Shown: piece by piece, positions 8,081 to 16,381 of the stretch
Position numbering within the stretch: the stretch's first letter is position 1
Layout: each line of letters opens with the position of its first letter
From: Halarcobacter sp.
GTDB taxonomy: Bacteria > Campylobacterota > Campylobacteria > Campylobacterales > Arcobacteraceae
Assembly (NCBI RefSeq): GCF_963675975.1
Contig: NZ_OY780939.1
Span: 2,976,001-3,040,000, forward strand
Reading direction: 5' to 3'
Length of the DNA stretch: 64,000 nt
Made by a program: the position numbers and the translations under genes
Notes under the pieces: model-generated
The model's database searches: none
What the model was told of the DNA's origin: nothing
The model's input: only the letters and a program-made list of their open reading frames with translations

Positions 8081-9199
8081 ATGAAAAAAATTGTAAAAGC
8101 ATTAGCTTTAAGTGGAATTGTAACTTGCTCACTATTAGCAAGTGATGTTGTTAAGATTGGTGTACAAGCACCTATTACAGGTAAATATGCAAATGAAGGT
8201 CAAAGTATTGATAATTTTGTAAAATTATTAGTAAATGAAAAAAATGCCCAAGGTGGACTTTTAGGTAAAAAACTAGAAGTTGTAACTTGCGATGACGAAG
8301 CAAAAGCTCAAAAAGCAGCTGTTTGTGCAAAAAAACTAGTAAATGCAGGAGTTATAGCTGTAATTGGTTCATATACATCAGGAGCAACAGAAGCTGCTCA
8401 AACTACATATTATAGAAATAAAGTATTACAAACTAGTGATGGTACAAGTGATTCATTAATTGAGAAAAAATATTGGACTTTTTTTAGAAACTCATTTCCA
8501 AACTCTTCACAAAGTGACTTTACAGCAGATTACTTTGTAAATCAAAAAAAATATGAAAGAATTGTTGTTTTATCTGATTACTCTTCATACTCTGATGGAT
8601 TAGGTACAGCTACTGAAGAATCTATTAAAAAAATTGGTGGAAATGTAATTTTCAGAGGTAAAATTAAATCAGGAACTCAAAACTTTACAGCAGTTTTAAC
8701 AAAAATTAAAGCTATGAATCCAGATGTAATCTACTACTCAGGTTATTATACAGATGGTGGTCTTTTAAGAGCACAACAAATTCAATTAGGTATTAATGCT
8801 GATTTCGTTGGTGGGGATTCAAATGATAACCCAGATTTCTATAAATTAGCTGGTAAAGCATCTGAAGGAACTGTTATTATTAACTTCCCTACTCCAGAAA
8901 TTTTACCTTATGAAGAAGCGAAAAAATATCTTGCAGCATATAAAAAAGAGTTTGGAATTAACCCTCCTTCAATTTGGCCTGTTACAAATGCTGATGGTTT
9001 AAGAGCAATTATGGCAGCAGTTGAAGAAACAAAATCATTTGATACTAAAACAATCTCTGATTATATTAGAAACGATATGAAAGACTTCCCAGGTATTACT
9101 GGACCATTTAACATTAGAGAAGATGGTGAAAGAGTTGGAGCTAAATTCGTAGTATATAAACTAAATAATAACGGTACAAAAGACGTTGTTGGTCAATAA
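8081..9199 (+). CDS. livJ: Liv-type ABC transporter periplasmic substrate-binding protein
   Basis: 372-aa type-I periplasmic binding protein (Peripla_BP_6). A Sec signal peptide covers residues 1-20 (ending S-L-L-A-S). The mature part starts with V-V-K-I-G-V-Q-A-P-I-T-G and has the typical G-G-L-L-G-K-K-L-E motif and V-I-G-S-Y-T-S-G ligand loop. It delivers branched-chain or related amino acids to the LivHMGF membrane complex. The ATG has AAGGAG upstream. The downstream order livJ-H-M-G-F is complete. The true ligand is uncertain: the next gene is putA, so proline or glutamate-family amino acids are possible besides Leu/Ile/Val. Confidence 0.9.
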   Translation: MKKIVKALALSGIVTCSLLASDVVKIGVQAPITGKYANEGQSIDNFVKLLVNEKNAQGGLLGKKLEVVTCDDEAKAQKAAVCAKKLVNAGVIAVIGSYTSGATEAAQTTYYRNKVLQTSDGTSDSLIEKKYWTFFRNSFPNSSQSDFTADYFVNQKKYERIVVLSDYSSYSDGLGTATEESIKKIGGNVIFRGKIKSGTQNFTAVLTKIKAMNPDVIYYSGYYTDGGLLRAQQIQLGINADFVGGDSNDNPDFYKLAGKASEGTVIINFPTPEILPYEEAKKYLAAYKKEFGINPPSIWPVTNADGLRAIMAAVEETKSFDTKTISDYIRNDMKDFPGITGPFNIREDGERVGAKFVVYKLNNNGTKDVVGQ

Positions 9200-9220
9200 T
9201 AAATAAAACAAAGAGGTAAT

Positions 9221-10123
9221 ATGGATATTTTTCTTCAACAGTTAATTAATGGATTAACTATAGGAAGTCTATATGCATTAGTTGCTTTAGGTTATACAAT
9301 GGTCTATGGGGTAATGAAGTTAATCAACTTCGCCCATGGAGACCTTGTAGCCTTTTCAGCTTATGTGGGGCTTACAATATTTACTCAATTTTTTGGAAGT
9401 AGTGCATCTTCTTTCATTAATATTATTATTATATTTTTACTTACTGCAATTATTGTAGCTTTTGTTGGTGTCCTTCTTGAGCGCCTAGCATATAGACCTT
9501 TAAGAACGGCACCAAGACTTAGTGCTGTAGTTTCTGCTTTAGGAGCAGCTTTAGTAATTCAAAATGGAATAATGTTAATTTGGGGACCAAATATGTTGAT
9601 TTTCCCAGCTGACTTATTACCAAATACAACTTGGAATTTAGGTGGTGTGATTATTACATTTACTCAAGTTTGTATTTTAATACTTTCTGCTGTATTGATG
9701 ATTGCACTTTTCTTTTTTATTAATAAAACGAAAATGGGAACTGCAATTAGAGCAACTGCAATAGATCAAGATGCAGCTAAACTTATGGGAATCAATGTAA
9801 ACAAAGTTGTAATGATAATCTTCATCATAGGTTCAATGCTTGGAGCTATTGGTGGTTTATTTATTGGACTTTATTATAGAGCTTTAACATTTGATATGGG
9901 ATGGCTTTATGGATTAAATGCTTTCATTGCAGCAATTATTGGTGGAATTGGTTCAATTCCAGGAGCAATGTTAGGTGGACTTTTACTAGGATTATTTAAT
10001 GCACTAATTGCAGGATATATCTCAACAGAATGGGCAGAGACATTTACATTTATCTTGCTTATCATTATTCTAATAGTAAGACCAACTGGATTACTTGGTG
10101 AAAAAACAGCGGAGAAAGTATAA
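9221..10123 (+). CDS. livH: Branched-chain amino acid ABC transporter permease LivH
   Basis: 300-aa permease with about eight membrane helices. It starts with the classic L-Q-Q-L-I-N-G-L-T-I-G-S-L-Y-A-L segment and carries A-I-I-G-G-I-G-S-I-P-G-A-M-L-G-G near the end, the EAA-like loop that contacts the ATPases. It forms a heterodimer with LivM. Its stop overlaps the livM start (TAATG at 10121-10125), so the pair is translationally coupled. Confidence 0.93.
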   Translation: MDIFLQQLINGLTIGSLYALVALGYTMVYGVMKLINFAHGDLVAFSAYVGLTIFTQFFGSSASSFINIIIIFLLTAIIVAFVGVLLERLAYRPLRTAPRLSAVVSALGAALVIQNGIMLIWGPNMLIFPADLLPNTTWNLGGVIITFTQVCILILSAVLMIALFFFINKTKMGTAIRATAIDQDAAKLMGINVNKVVMIIFIIGSMLGAIGGLFIGLYYRALTFDMGWLYGLNAFIAAIIGGIGSIPGAMLGGLLLGLFNALIAGYISTEWAETFTFILLIIILIVRPTGLLGEKTAEKV

Positions 10124-11076
10124 TGAATAGAACTACTATAATAGCTGCTCTTTTTATCGCAGTGATGGCAATTTTTCCGTTTTTAGTTGACTCTGCTTGG
10201 TTATCAATTGGTATTACATTTTTAGTATTTGCTACAGTTGCATTTTCACAAGATATTATTCTTGGTCGTGCTGGTGTATTTAATATGGGACATGCAATTT
10301 TCTTTGGTATTGGAGCATATACAACTGCAATCTTAAATGTACAATTTGGATTTGAAATAATTGAAACACTTCCTTTTGCAATCATTTTCCCTGTTATTAT
10401 TGCTATTTTATTAGCTGGCCCAATTATCCACTTAAGAGGTGACTATTTATTAGTTGCAACTATTGGATTTAATATTATTTTTGAACAAGTTTTAAAAAAT
10501 GATATTTTTGGATTAACAGGTGGACCAAATGGTATTTTTGGTATTGATGTAGTTAGAATCTTTGGATATGAATTATGGTCAGATACTGCAATTTATTATA
10601 TGGCATATGGGCTTTTAATTATTACACTATTAATAATTAGAAATCTTGATAATTCAAGATATGGTAGAGCTTTATACTATATCAACAAAGATGAGATTGC
10701 CGCAAAATCAATGGGTATTAATATCCCTTACTACAAACTATTTGCATTTGCTTTAGGTGCTGCTATTGCAGGTGCTGCAGGTTCTATTTTTGCAGTTCAA
10801 TATTCAGCTGTTTCACCTGAATCTTTTAACTTTATGCAATCAGTTATGTTCTTTGCAATTGTACTTGTTGGTGGTTCTGCATCACTTCCTGGTGTAATTA
10901 TTGGAACATTTGTGATGTTTGTATTACCAGAACTATTTACAGAGTTTAAAGAATCAAGATATTTAATTTTTGGTGCAGCTATGGTTCTTACAATGGTTCT
11001 TAGACCAAATGGTGTATGGCCAGCAAAATTTGGAAATATTCCAAAATTTTTAAGACCAAAAGAGGGAGCTAAATAA
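10123..11076 (+). CDS. livM: Branched-chain amino acid ABC transporter permease LivM
   Basis: 317-aa permease, partner of LivH. It shows the LivM signature F-N-M-G-H-A-I-F-F-G-I-G-A-Y and L-V-G-G-S-A-S-L-P-G-V-I-I-G. About nine membrane helices are visible. Its start overlaps the livH stop and its stop overlaps the livG start by one base, typical of a tightly coupled complex. Confidence 0.93.
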   Translation: MNRTTIIAALFIAVMAIFPFLVDSAWLSIGITFLVFATVAFSQDIILGRAGVFNMGHAIFFGIGAYTTAILNVQFGFEIIETLPFAIIFPVIIAILLAGPIIHLRGDYLLVATIGFNIIFEQVLKNDIFGLTGGPNGIFGIDVVRIFGYELWSDTAIYYMAYGLLIITLLIIRNLDNSRYGRALYYINKDEIAAKSMGINIPYYKLFAFALGAAIAGAAGSIFAVQYSAVSPESFNFMQSVMFFAIVLVGGSASLPGVIIGTFVMFVLPELFTEFKESRYLIFGAAMVLTMVLRPNGVWPAKFGNIPKFLRPKEGAK

Positions 11077-11858
11077 TGAAATATGTTTTAGAAATAGAAA
11101 ATGTATCTAAATTTTTTCATGGTTTAGTTGCAATTGATGATTTAACAATCAAAGTTAAACCTGGTCAAATTTATGGAATCATTGGTCCAAATGGTGCAGG
11201 TAAAACTACACTATTCAACTGCGTAACTGGTATTTATACTCCTGAAGAGGGAACTATTAAATATAAAGGTGAAAACATCACAGGTATGCAACCACATTTG
11301 ATTGCACAAAGAGGTGTTCTAAGAACATTTCAAAATATCAGATTGTTTAAAGAGATGAGTGTAGCTGAAAATATCATGGCTGGATATCATACAAAATCAA
11401 AACAAAAATGGTATCACGCAATTATTCACACACCTGCATACAAAAAAGATGAAAGAGCAGCTTGGAAAAAAGTTGAAGAGTTAATGAAGTTTTTTAATCT
11501 AAGTCATTTAGCTACTCACCCAACTGGAGATTTATCTTATGGAAATCAAAGAAAAGTTGAGATGGCAAGAGCTCTTGCAGCTAATCCAGAACTTTTAATC
11601 TTAGATGAACCAGCAGCGGGATTAAATGAAAACGAAACAAAAGAGTTAACAGAGATAATCAGAAGTATCAGTAAAATGGATATTGGGATTATGATGATTG
11701 AGCATGATATGGAGATGGTTATGAACTTAACTGACTATATCACTGTAATCAATTTTGGGAAAGAGATTTCTCAAGGTGAGCCAAGTTTTGTTCAAGATGA
11801 CCCAAGAGTTATTGAAGCTTATATTGGTTCAGATGACGATGAAGATGAGGAGCAGTAA
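11076..11858 (+). CDS. livG: Branched-chain amino acid ABC transporter ATPase LivG
   Basis: 260-aa ABC ATPase. The Walker A motif G-P-N-G-A-G-K-T-T is near residue 38. The signature S-Y-G-N-Q-R-K-V-E and Walker B L-L-I-L-D-E-P-A-A-G-L-N-E-N-E are followed by the switch His of M-I-E-H-D. The insert after the Q-loop and the A-A-G-L-N-E motif are characteristic of LivG rather than LivF. It ends in an acidic tail. The stop overlaps livF by one base. Confidence 0.93.
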   Translation: MKYVLEIENVSKFFHGLVAIDDLTIKVKPGQIYGIIGPNGAGKTTLFNCVTGIYTPEEGTIKYKGENITGMQPHLIAQRGVLRTFQNIRLFKEMSVAENIMAGYHTKSKQKWYHAIIHTPAYKKDERAAWKKVEELMKFFNLSHLATHPTGDLSYGNQRKVEMARALAANPELLILDEPAAGLNENETKELTEIIRSISKMDIGIMMIEHDMEMVMNLTDYITVINFGKEISQGEPSFVQDDPRVIEAYIGSDDDEDEEQ

Positions 11859-12580
11859 TGGTAAATAATGAAATTCTTTTAGAAGTAAAAGATTTAGAAG
11901 TAAGTTACGGAGCTATTGCTGCAATTAAAGGTATCTCACTTTATGTAAAAAAAGGTGAAGTTGTAACAATACTTGGTGCAAATGGTGCTGGTAAAACTAC
12001 AACACTTAGAACAATTTCTGGGCTTCTAAAATCAAAATCTGGGCATATTATTTTTGATAAAAATGATATTACTAAAACAGAAGCACACGATATTGTATCT
12101 TTAGGTATGTCACATTCTCCTGAAGGAAGAAGAGTTTTTGGAACTTTAACAGTTGAAGAAAACCTTATGATGGGTGCTTATACACTAAAAGACCATGATA
12201 AAGAGACTTTAGAATGGATTTATGACATTTTACCAAGATTAAAGGAGAGGAGAAAACAGTTAGCAGGAACATTATCTGGTGGTGAGCAACAAATGCTTGC
12301 AATTGGTAGAGCAATTATGAGTAAACCAAAACTATTAATTTTGGACGAGCCTTCATTAGGACTTGCACCAATTTTAATTAAAGCAATTTTTAAAGCAGTA
12401 AAAGAGATTGCATTAAGTGGTGTTACAGTATTGCTAGTTGAACAAAATGCTAAAGCAGCTCTAAAACTAGCTGATAGAGCATATGTTTTGGAAGTAGGAA
12501 AAATTACCCATGAAGGTACAGCTGAAGAGTTGTTAAATTCAAAAACAATTCAAGAAGCATATCTAGGGAAAAAACATTAA
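11858..12580 (+). CDS. livF: Branched-chain amino acid ABC transporter ATPase LivF
   Basis: 240-aa ABC ATPase. Walker A G-A-N-G-A-G-K-T-T, the LivF hallmark S-P-E-G-R-R-V-F, the signature L-S-G-G-E-Q-Q-M-L-A and Walker B L-L-I-L-D-E-P-S-L-G-L-A-P are all intact. It closes the livJHMGF operon. No U-tract terminator follows; instead a structured element lies at 12601-12675 before putA. Confidence 0.93.
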   Translation: MVNNEILLEVKDLEVSYGAIAAIKGISLYVKKGEVVTILGANGAGKTTTLRTISGLLKSKSGHIIFDKNDITKTEAHDIVSLGMSHSPEGRRVFGTLTVEENLMMGAYTLKDHDKETLEWIYDILPRLKERRKQLAGTLSGGEQQMLAIGRAIMSKPKLLILDEPSLGLAPILIKAIFKAVKEIALSGVTVLLVEQNAKAALKLADRAYVLEVGKITHEGTAEELLNSKTIQEAYLGKKH

Positions 12581-12600
12581 TTAAAAAGAAGAAAAATATC

Positions 12601-12675
12601 AAGTAGCTAGAGGGGTTTTACTTGGCGGTACACCCCTCTTAAAGCACATTTAAAAGCGTGCGCTTAAAGCTACTT
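12601..12675 (+). ncRNA. Candidate cis-acting structured RNA (three-way junction) between livF and putA
   Basis: The 75-nt segment folds by eye into a compact three-way junction. P1 pairs AAGTAGCT (12601-12608) with AGCTACTT (12668-12675), 8 perfect base pairs. P2 pairs AGAGGGG (12609-12615) with CCCCTCT (12633-12639) and is topped by TAC/GTA closing the loop TTGGCG (12622-12627). P3 pairs AAGC (12642-12645) with GCTT (12662-12665), with weaker pairing inside. Junction linkers are only 0-2 nt. No T-run follows, so it is not a simple terminator. It ends 41 nt before the putA ATG. I know no named RNA family that it matches; it could be a riboswitch or leader for putA, or the 3' end of the liv mRNA. 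Confidence 0.5.
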
Positions 12676-12716
12676 AAAATTTGATTAAACTTTGATAAAT
12701 TTTAAGAGGAAAGCAT

Positions 12717-15700
12717 ATGAAAAATGAAGAAACTATTATTCAATCAGCAATTGAATTAGCAGAAAAATGGCAAAACAGAGCAACTGAACTTGTAAGTGAC
12801 TTTGACAGAGAGTTCTATGTGAAAATGAACAAAATGCTAGAACATCCAAAAGACAAAGCTCTTTTAATAGAGCTTATGGACCAATCTTTTAGATGTGATT
12901 CTTACGCAAGAGTTGCAGACCAAATCTGCTTTTTATTAGAAAAACACGGAATGGCACATTTCTTTACAACAAAAGATAGAATGCTTTTATGGTTATTCCA
13001 AAATATAGGTAAACACCTTCCTGGTTTATCTGTTCCAATGTTTATAGACCAAATTAGAGATGATACAAAAACAGTTGTACTAAAAGGTGAAAAAGAGCCT
13101 TTTAATAAACACCTTGAAATGAGGAAAAAAGAGGGAACTAGAATAAATATTAACCTTATTGGGGAAGTTGTTCTAGGAGAAGAAGAAGCAGAAGAAAGAA
13201 TTGAAAAATATCTTGAAGCTTTAAAAAACCCAAATATTGATTATATCTCTATCAAGATTTCAACTATCTATTCTCAAATAAATGCACTAAATTTTGAAGA
13301 TACTGTTGATGTATTAGTTAAAAAACTAACAAGAATCTATAAACAAGCAAAAAAATACCCATATATTGCTCCTGATGGAACAAAATCAAACAAATTTATA
13401 AACCTTGATATGGAAGAGTATAGAGATTTAGCTATTACTGTTGCTGTGTTTAAAAAGACTTTAGAGCAAGAAGAGTTTAAAGACTTCTATGCGGGTATAG
13501 TTCTTCAAGCTTATCTTCCAGATTCATTTAACTGGCAAAAAGATTTATGTGAATGGGCTAAAAAAAGAGTTGAAAATGGTGGAAGCCCTATCAAGTTTAG
13601 ACTTGTGAAAGGTGCTAATATGGAGATGGAAGAAACAGAAGCTTCTCAAAAGCACTGGGAGATGGTTACATATACAGATAAAAGTGACACAGACTCAAAT
13701 TATAAAAGAATGGCTAGATATGCCCTACTTCCAGAAAATGCTCCATTTATGCATATAGGTACAGCTTCACACAACCTATTTGAATTAGCTTTTGCTACAC
13801 AATTAGCAAGTGAAAATGGTACAAGTGAATATCATACTTTAGAGATGCTTGAAGGTATGAGTGAAGCAGCTAGATTAGCTATTAGAGAGATCTCTAAAAA
13901 TGTAATTCTTTATGCTCCAACAGCTGCAAAAGAGCAGTTTACAAATGCAATTGCTTATTTAGTTAGAAGACTTGATGAAAATACAGGTGATGATAACTTT
14001 ATTAGATATTCATTTGGACTAAAAGTTGGAACACCAGATTGGAATATGCAAAAAGATTTATTTTTAAAATCATTTGAACATGAAGCTACATCTTTTGTTG
14101 GTGCAAAGAGACAACAAAATAGACTAACTGAAAAATGGGAAGATTTTACAACAACTTCTTATGATACAAAAGAGTACCATGCTGAAGCAGATACAGACTT
14201 CGTACTTCCTGCAAATCAAGAGTGGGCAAAAACTATTGTAAAAAAATGGAAGTTTGATAAAGATACAAACCATGATATCAAACCTATTATTGTTGCTGGA
14301 GAAGAGATTACTGAAGATAGAAAAGTAATGGAAGCAATTGATAAGTCTCAATTAGAAGATAATGTTCTTGCTGGTAAATTTGCTACTGCAAATGCTGATG
14401 ATCTTAAAAAAGCAGTTGAAACAGCAAAAGCAGATGTTGATGGGTGGAGAGATTTAACTCATGAAGAGAGACACGCTGTATTAAAACAAGTAGCTATTAA
14501 AGTTAGAGAAAGAAGAGATGACTTAATAGGTGTTGCTGCTGCTGAAGTTGGTAAAGTATTTACTGAAACTGATGTTGAAGTTTCTGAAGCAGTTGACTTC
14601 TTAGAGTTTTATCCATATTCAGCTCACTACTTTGAAAAATATCAAAACCTTAAGTTCAAAGGAAAAGGTGTAGGTGTTGTTGTTCCACCATGGAACTTCC
14701 CTGTTGCGATTCCTTTAGGTGGTGTTGCTGCTACATTAGCTGCTGGTAATACAGTTATTATCAAACCAGCTTCAGTTGCAGCTCTAACTGCTTATGAGAT
14801 GTGCAAATGTTTCTGGGATGCTGGAGTTTCTAAAAATGTATTACAATTTGTTCCTTGTCCAGGTGCACTTGCAGGTGAACACTTAATAGCAAACAAAGAT
14901 GTAGATTTTGTAATCTTAACTGGTGGTGAAGATACAGCTGCAACTATGTTAAAAACAAGACCAGACTTATTCTTAACTGCTGAAACTGGTGGGAAAGATG
15001 CAACTATCGTAACAAGTATGGCAGATAGAGAACAAGCTGTTAAAAATATTTGTTTAAGTGCATTTAATAACTCAGGTCAAAAATGTTCAGCAACTTCACT
15101 TTTAGTTTTAGAAGAGGAAGTTTACAATGATGAAGCATTTAAAAAAGCTTTAATTGATACTGCAAAATCTATGAGTGTTGGTTCTGTTTGGGATTTCAAA
15201 AATAGAATTGGTACTTTAGCAAACCCTGTATCAGGAAACTTAGAAAAAGCAATCAACTCATTAGAGAAAAATGAAGAGTGGCTAGTTGCTCCTGAATATG
15301 CAGGGGAAAATCCATATATGTTAAAACCTGCAATTAAATGGGGAGTTGAAGAAGGAAACTTTATTCATAAAAATGAGCTTTTTGGTCCAGTATTAGCTGT
15401 AATGAAAGCAAAAGATTTAAAACATGCTGTTGATATTGTAAACTCAACAGGATATGGGTTAACTTCAGGTATTGAGTCTCTTGATGAAAGAGAAGTTGAA
15501 TACTGGAAAGCAAATCTAAAAGCTGGTAACCTTTATGTAAATAGAGGAACAACTGGTGCTATTGTTTTAAGACAACCATTTGGTGGAATGGGTAAATCTG
15601 CAATTGGAGCAGGTAGAAAAGTTGGTATATTTAACTACATCACTCAGTTTGTTGAGTTTGAAGAGGTTTCTACACCAAAAGTATCTAAAACTTACAACAC

Positions 15701-16289
15701 TGATTTAACTAGATTTATCCAAAGAGTTAAACAAAACAGTTCAAACAAAGAGCAATTTGAGATGTTAGAAGTTGCACTTCAATCTTATCTTGAAAACTAT
15801 GATAATGAGTTTTCAAAAGCAAAAGATTATTGTGAAGTAAGAGGTGAAGACAACCACTTTAGATATTTACCATTAAAAAATGTTTTAATTAGAGTATCAA
15901 GTGATGATACAATTTTTGAAGTTGTTTCAAGAATCTTAGCAGCTAAAATTTCAGGAGTACATTATAGAATTTCAATTAATAATAATGATGAAATAAAATC
16001 ATTCCTTGAAGAGAATAAAACTGATTTATTCAGTGGAAGAGATACTTTAGCGCAAGAAGATGATAATAAATTTATGCAATCAATTCCTAACTATGATAAA
16101 GTTATCTACTCTAACCTAGCAAAAGTTCCAGCTTTAGTGTTTGAAAAAGCTTCAGAAACTCTAACTTTTATTGTTAGACAAAAACCAATGATGGAGGGAA
16201 GACTAGAGCTTCTTAACTATTTCATTGAACAATCAATCTCGCACTCTTTCCATAGATATGGGAACATTGGTGCAAGAGGTATAAAATAA
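12717..16289 (+). CDS. putA: Bifunctional proline dehydrogenase / glutamate-semialdehyde dehydrogenase
   Basis: 1190-aa PutA, which oxidises proline to pyrroline-5-carboxylate with FAD and then to glutamate with NAD+. The N-terminal proline dehydrogenase barrel (about 60-460) contains R-L-V-K-G-A-N-M-E. The aldehyde dehydrogenase domain (about 530-985) has P-P-W-N-F-P-V-A-I-P, the general-base region T-A-E-T-G-G-K-D-A and the catalytic Cys in N-S-G-Q-K-C-S-A. A C-terminal extension of about 200 residues follows. There is no N-terminal ribbon-helix-helix domain, so unlike E. coli PutA this is not a self-repressor. AGAGGA precedes the ATG. It lies after the Liv importer and before an FMN glutamate-synthase-like gene, consistent with amino-acid catabolism feeding glutamate. 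Confidence 0.95.
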   Translation: MKNEETIIQSAIELAEKWQNRATELVSDFDREFYVKMNKMLEHPKDKALLIELMDQSFRCDSYARVADQICFLLEKHGMAHFFTTKDRMLLWLFQNIGKHLPGLSVPMFIDQIRDDTKTVVLKGEKEPFNKHLEMRKKEGTRININLIGEVVLGEEEAEERIEKYLEALKNPNIDYISIKISTIYSQINALNFEDTVDVLVKKLTRIYKQAKKYPYIAPDGTKSNKFINLDMEEYRDLAITVAVFKKTLEQEEFKDFYAGIVLQAYLPDSFNWQKDLCEWAKKRVENGGSPIKFRLVKGANMEMEETEASQKHWEMVTYTDKSDTDSNYKRMARYALLPENAPFMHIGTASHNLFELAFATQLASENGTSEYHTLEMLEGMSEAARLAIREISKNVILYAPTAAKEQFTNAIAYLVRRLDENTGDDNFIRYSFGLKVGTPDWNMQKDLFLKSFEHEATSFVGAKRQQNRLTEKWEDFTTTSYDTKEYHAEADTDFVLPANQEWAKTIVKKWKFDKDTNHDIKPIIVAGEEITEDRKVMEAIDKSQLEDNVLAGKFATANADDLKKAVETAKADVDGWRDLTHEERHAVLKQVAIKVRERRDDLIGVAAAEVGKVFTETDVEVSEAVDFLEFYPYSAHYFEKYQNLKFKGKGVGVVVPPWNFPVAIPLGGVAATLAAGNTVIIKPASVAALTAYEMCKCFWDAGVSKNVLQFVPCPGALAGEHLIANKDVDFVILTGGEDTAATMLKTRPDLFLTAETGGKDATIVTSMADREQAVKNICLSAFNNSGQKCSATSLLVLEEEVYNDEAFKKALIDTAKSMSVGSVWDFKNRIGTLANPVSGNLEKAINSLEKNEEWLVAPEYAGENPYMLKPAIKWGVEEGNFIHKNELFGPVLAVMKAKDLKHAVDIVNSTGYGLTSGIESLDEREVEYWKANLKAGNLYVNRGTTGAIVLRQPFGGMGKSAIGAGRKVGIFNYITQFVEFEEVSTPKVSKTYNTDLTRFIQRVKQNSSNKEQFEMLEVALQSYLENYDNEFSKAKDYCEVRGEDNHFRYLPLKNVLIRVSSDDTIFEVVSRILAAKISGVHYRISINNNDEIKSFLEENKTDLFSGRDTLAQEDDNKFMQSIPNYDKVIYSNLAKVPALVFEKASETLTFIVRQKPMMEGRLELLNYFIEQSISHSFHRYGNIGARGIK

Positions 16290-16312
16290 GAAGGAAATCC
16301 TTCTTATTTTAT
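16281..16312. terminator. Rho-independent terminator after putA
   Basis: A 15-bp perfect inverted repeat (16281-16295 with 16298-16312) contains GAAGGA/TCCTTC and ends in TTATTTTAT. The putA stop codon is inside the left arm. The A-rich left and T-rich right flanks would allow termination in both directions. Confidence 0.8.
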
Positions 16313-16381
16313 ACAAATCACTACTATTTAGTCACTTTCCTACGATATATTTCAATTATATAATTTTTTACAGGACTTTTA

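Noticed and set aside
12676-12697. TTGATTAAACTTTGAT before putA as a fifth FNR-type box
   Set aside because: The second half lacks ATCAA; only the left half-site fits.
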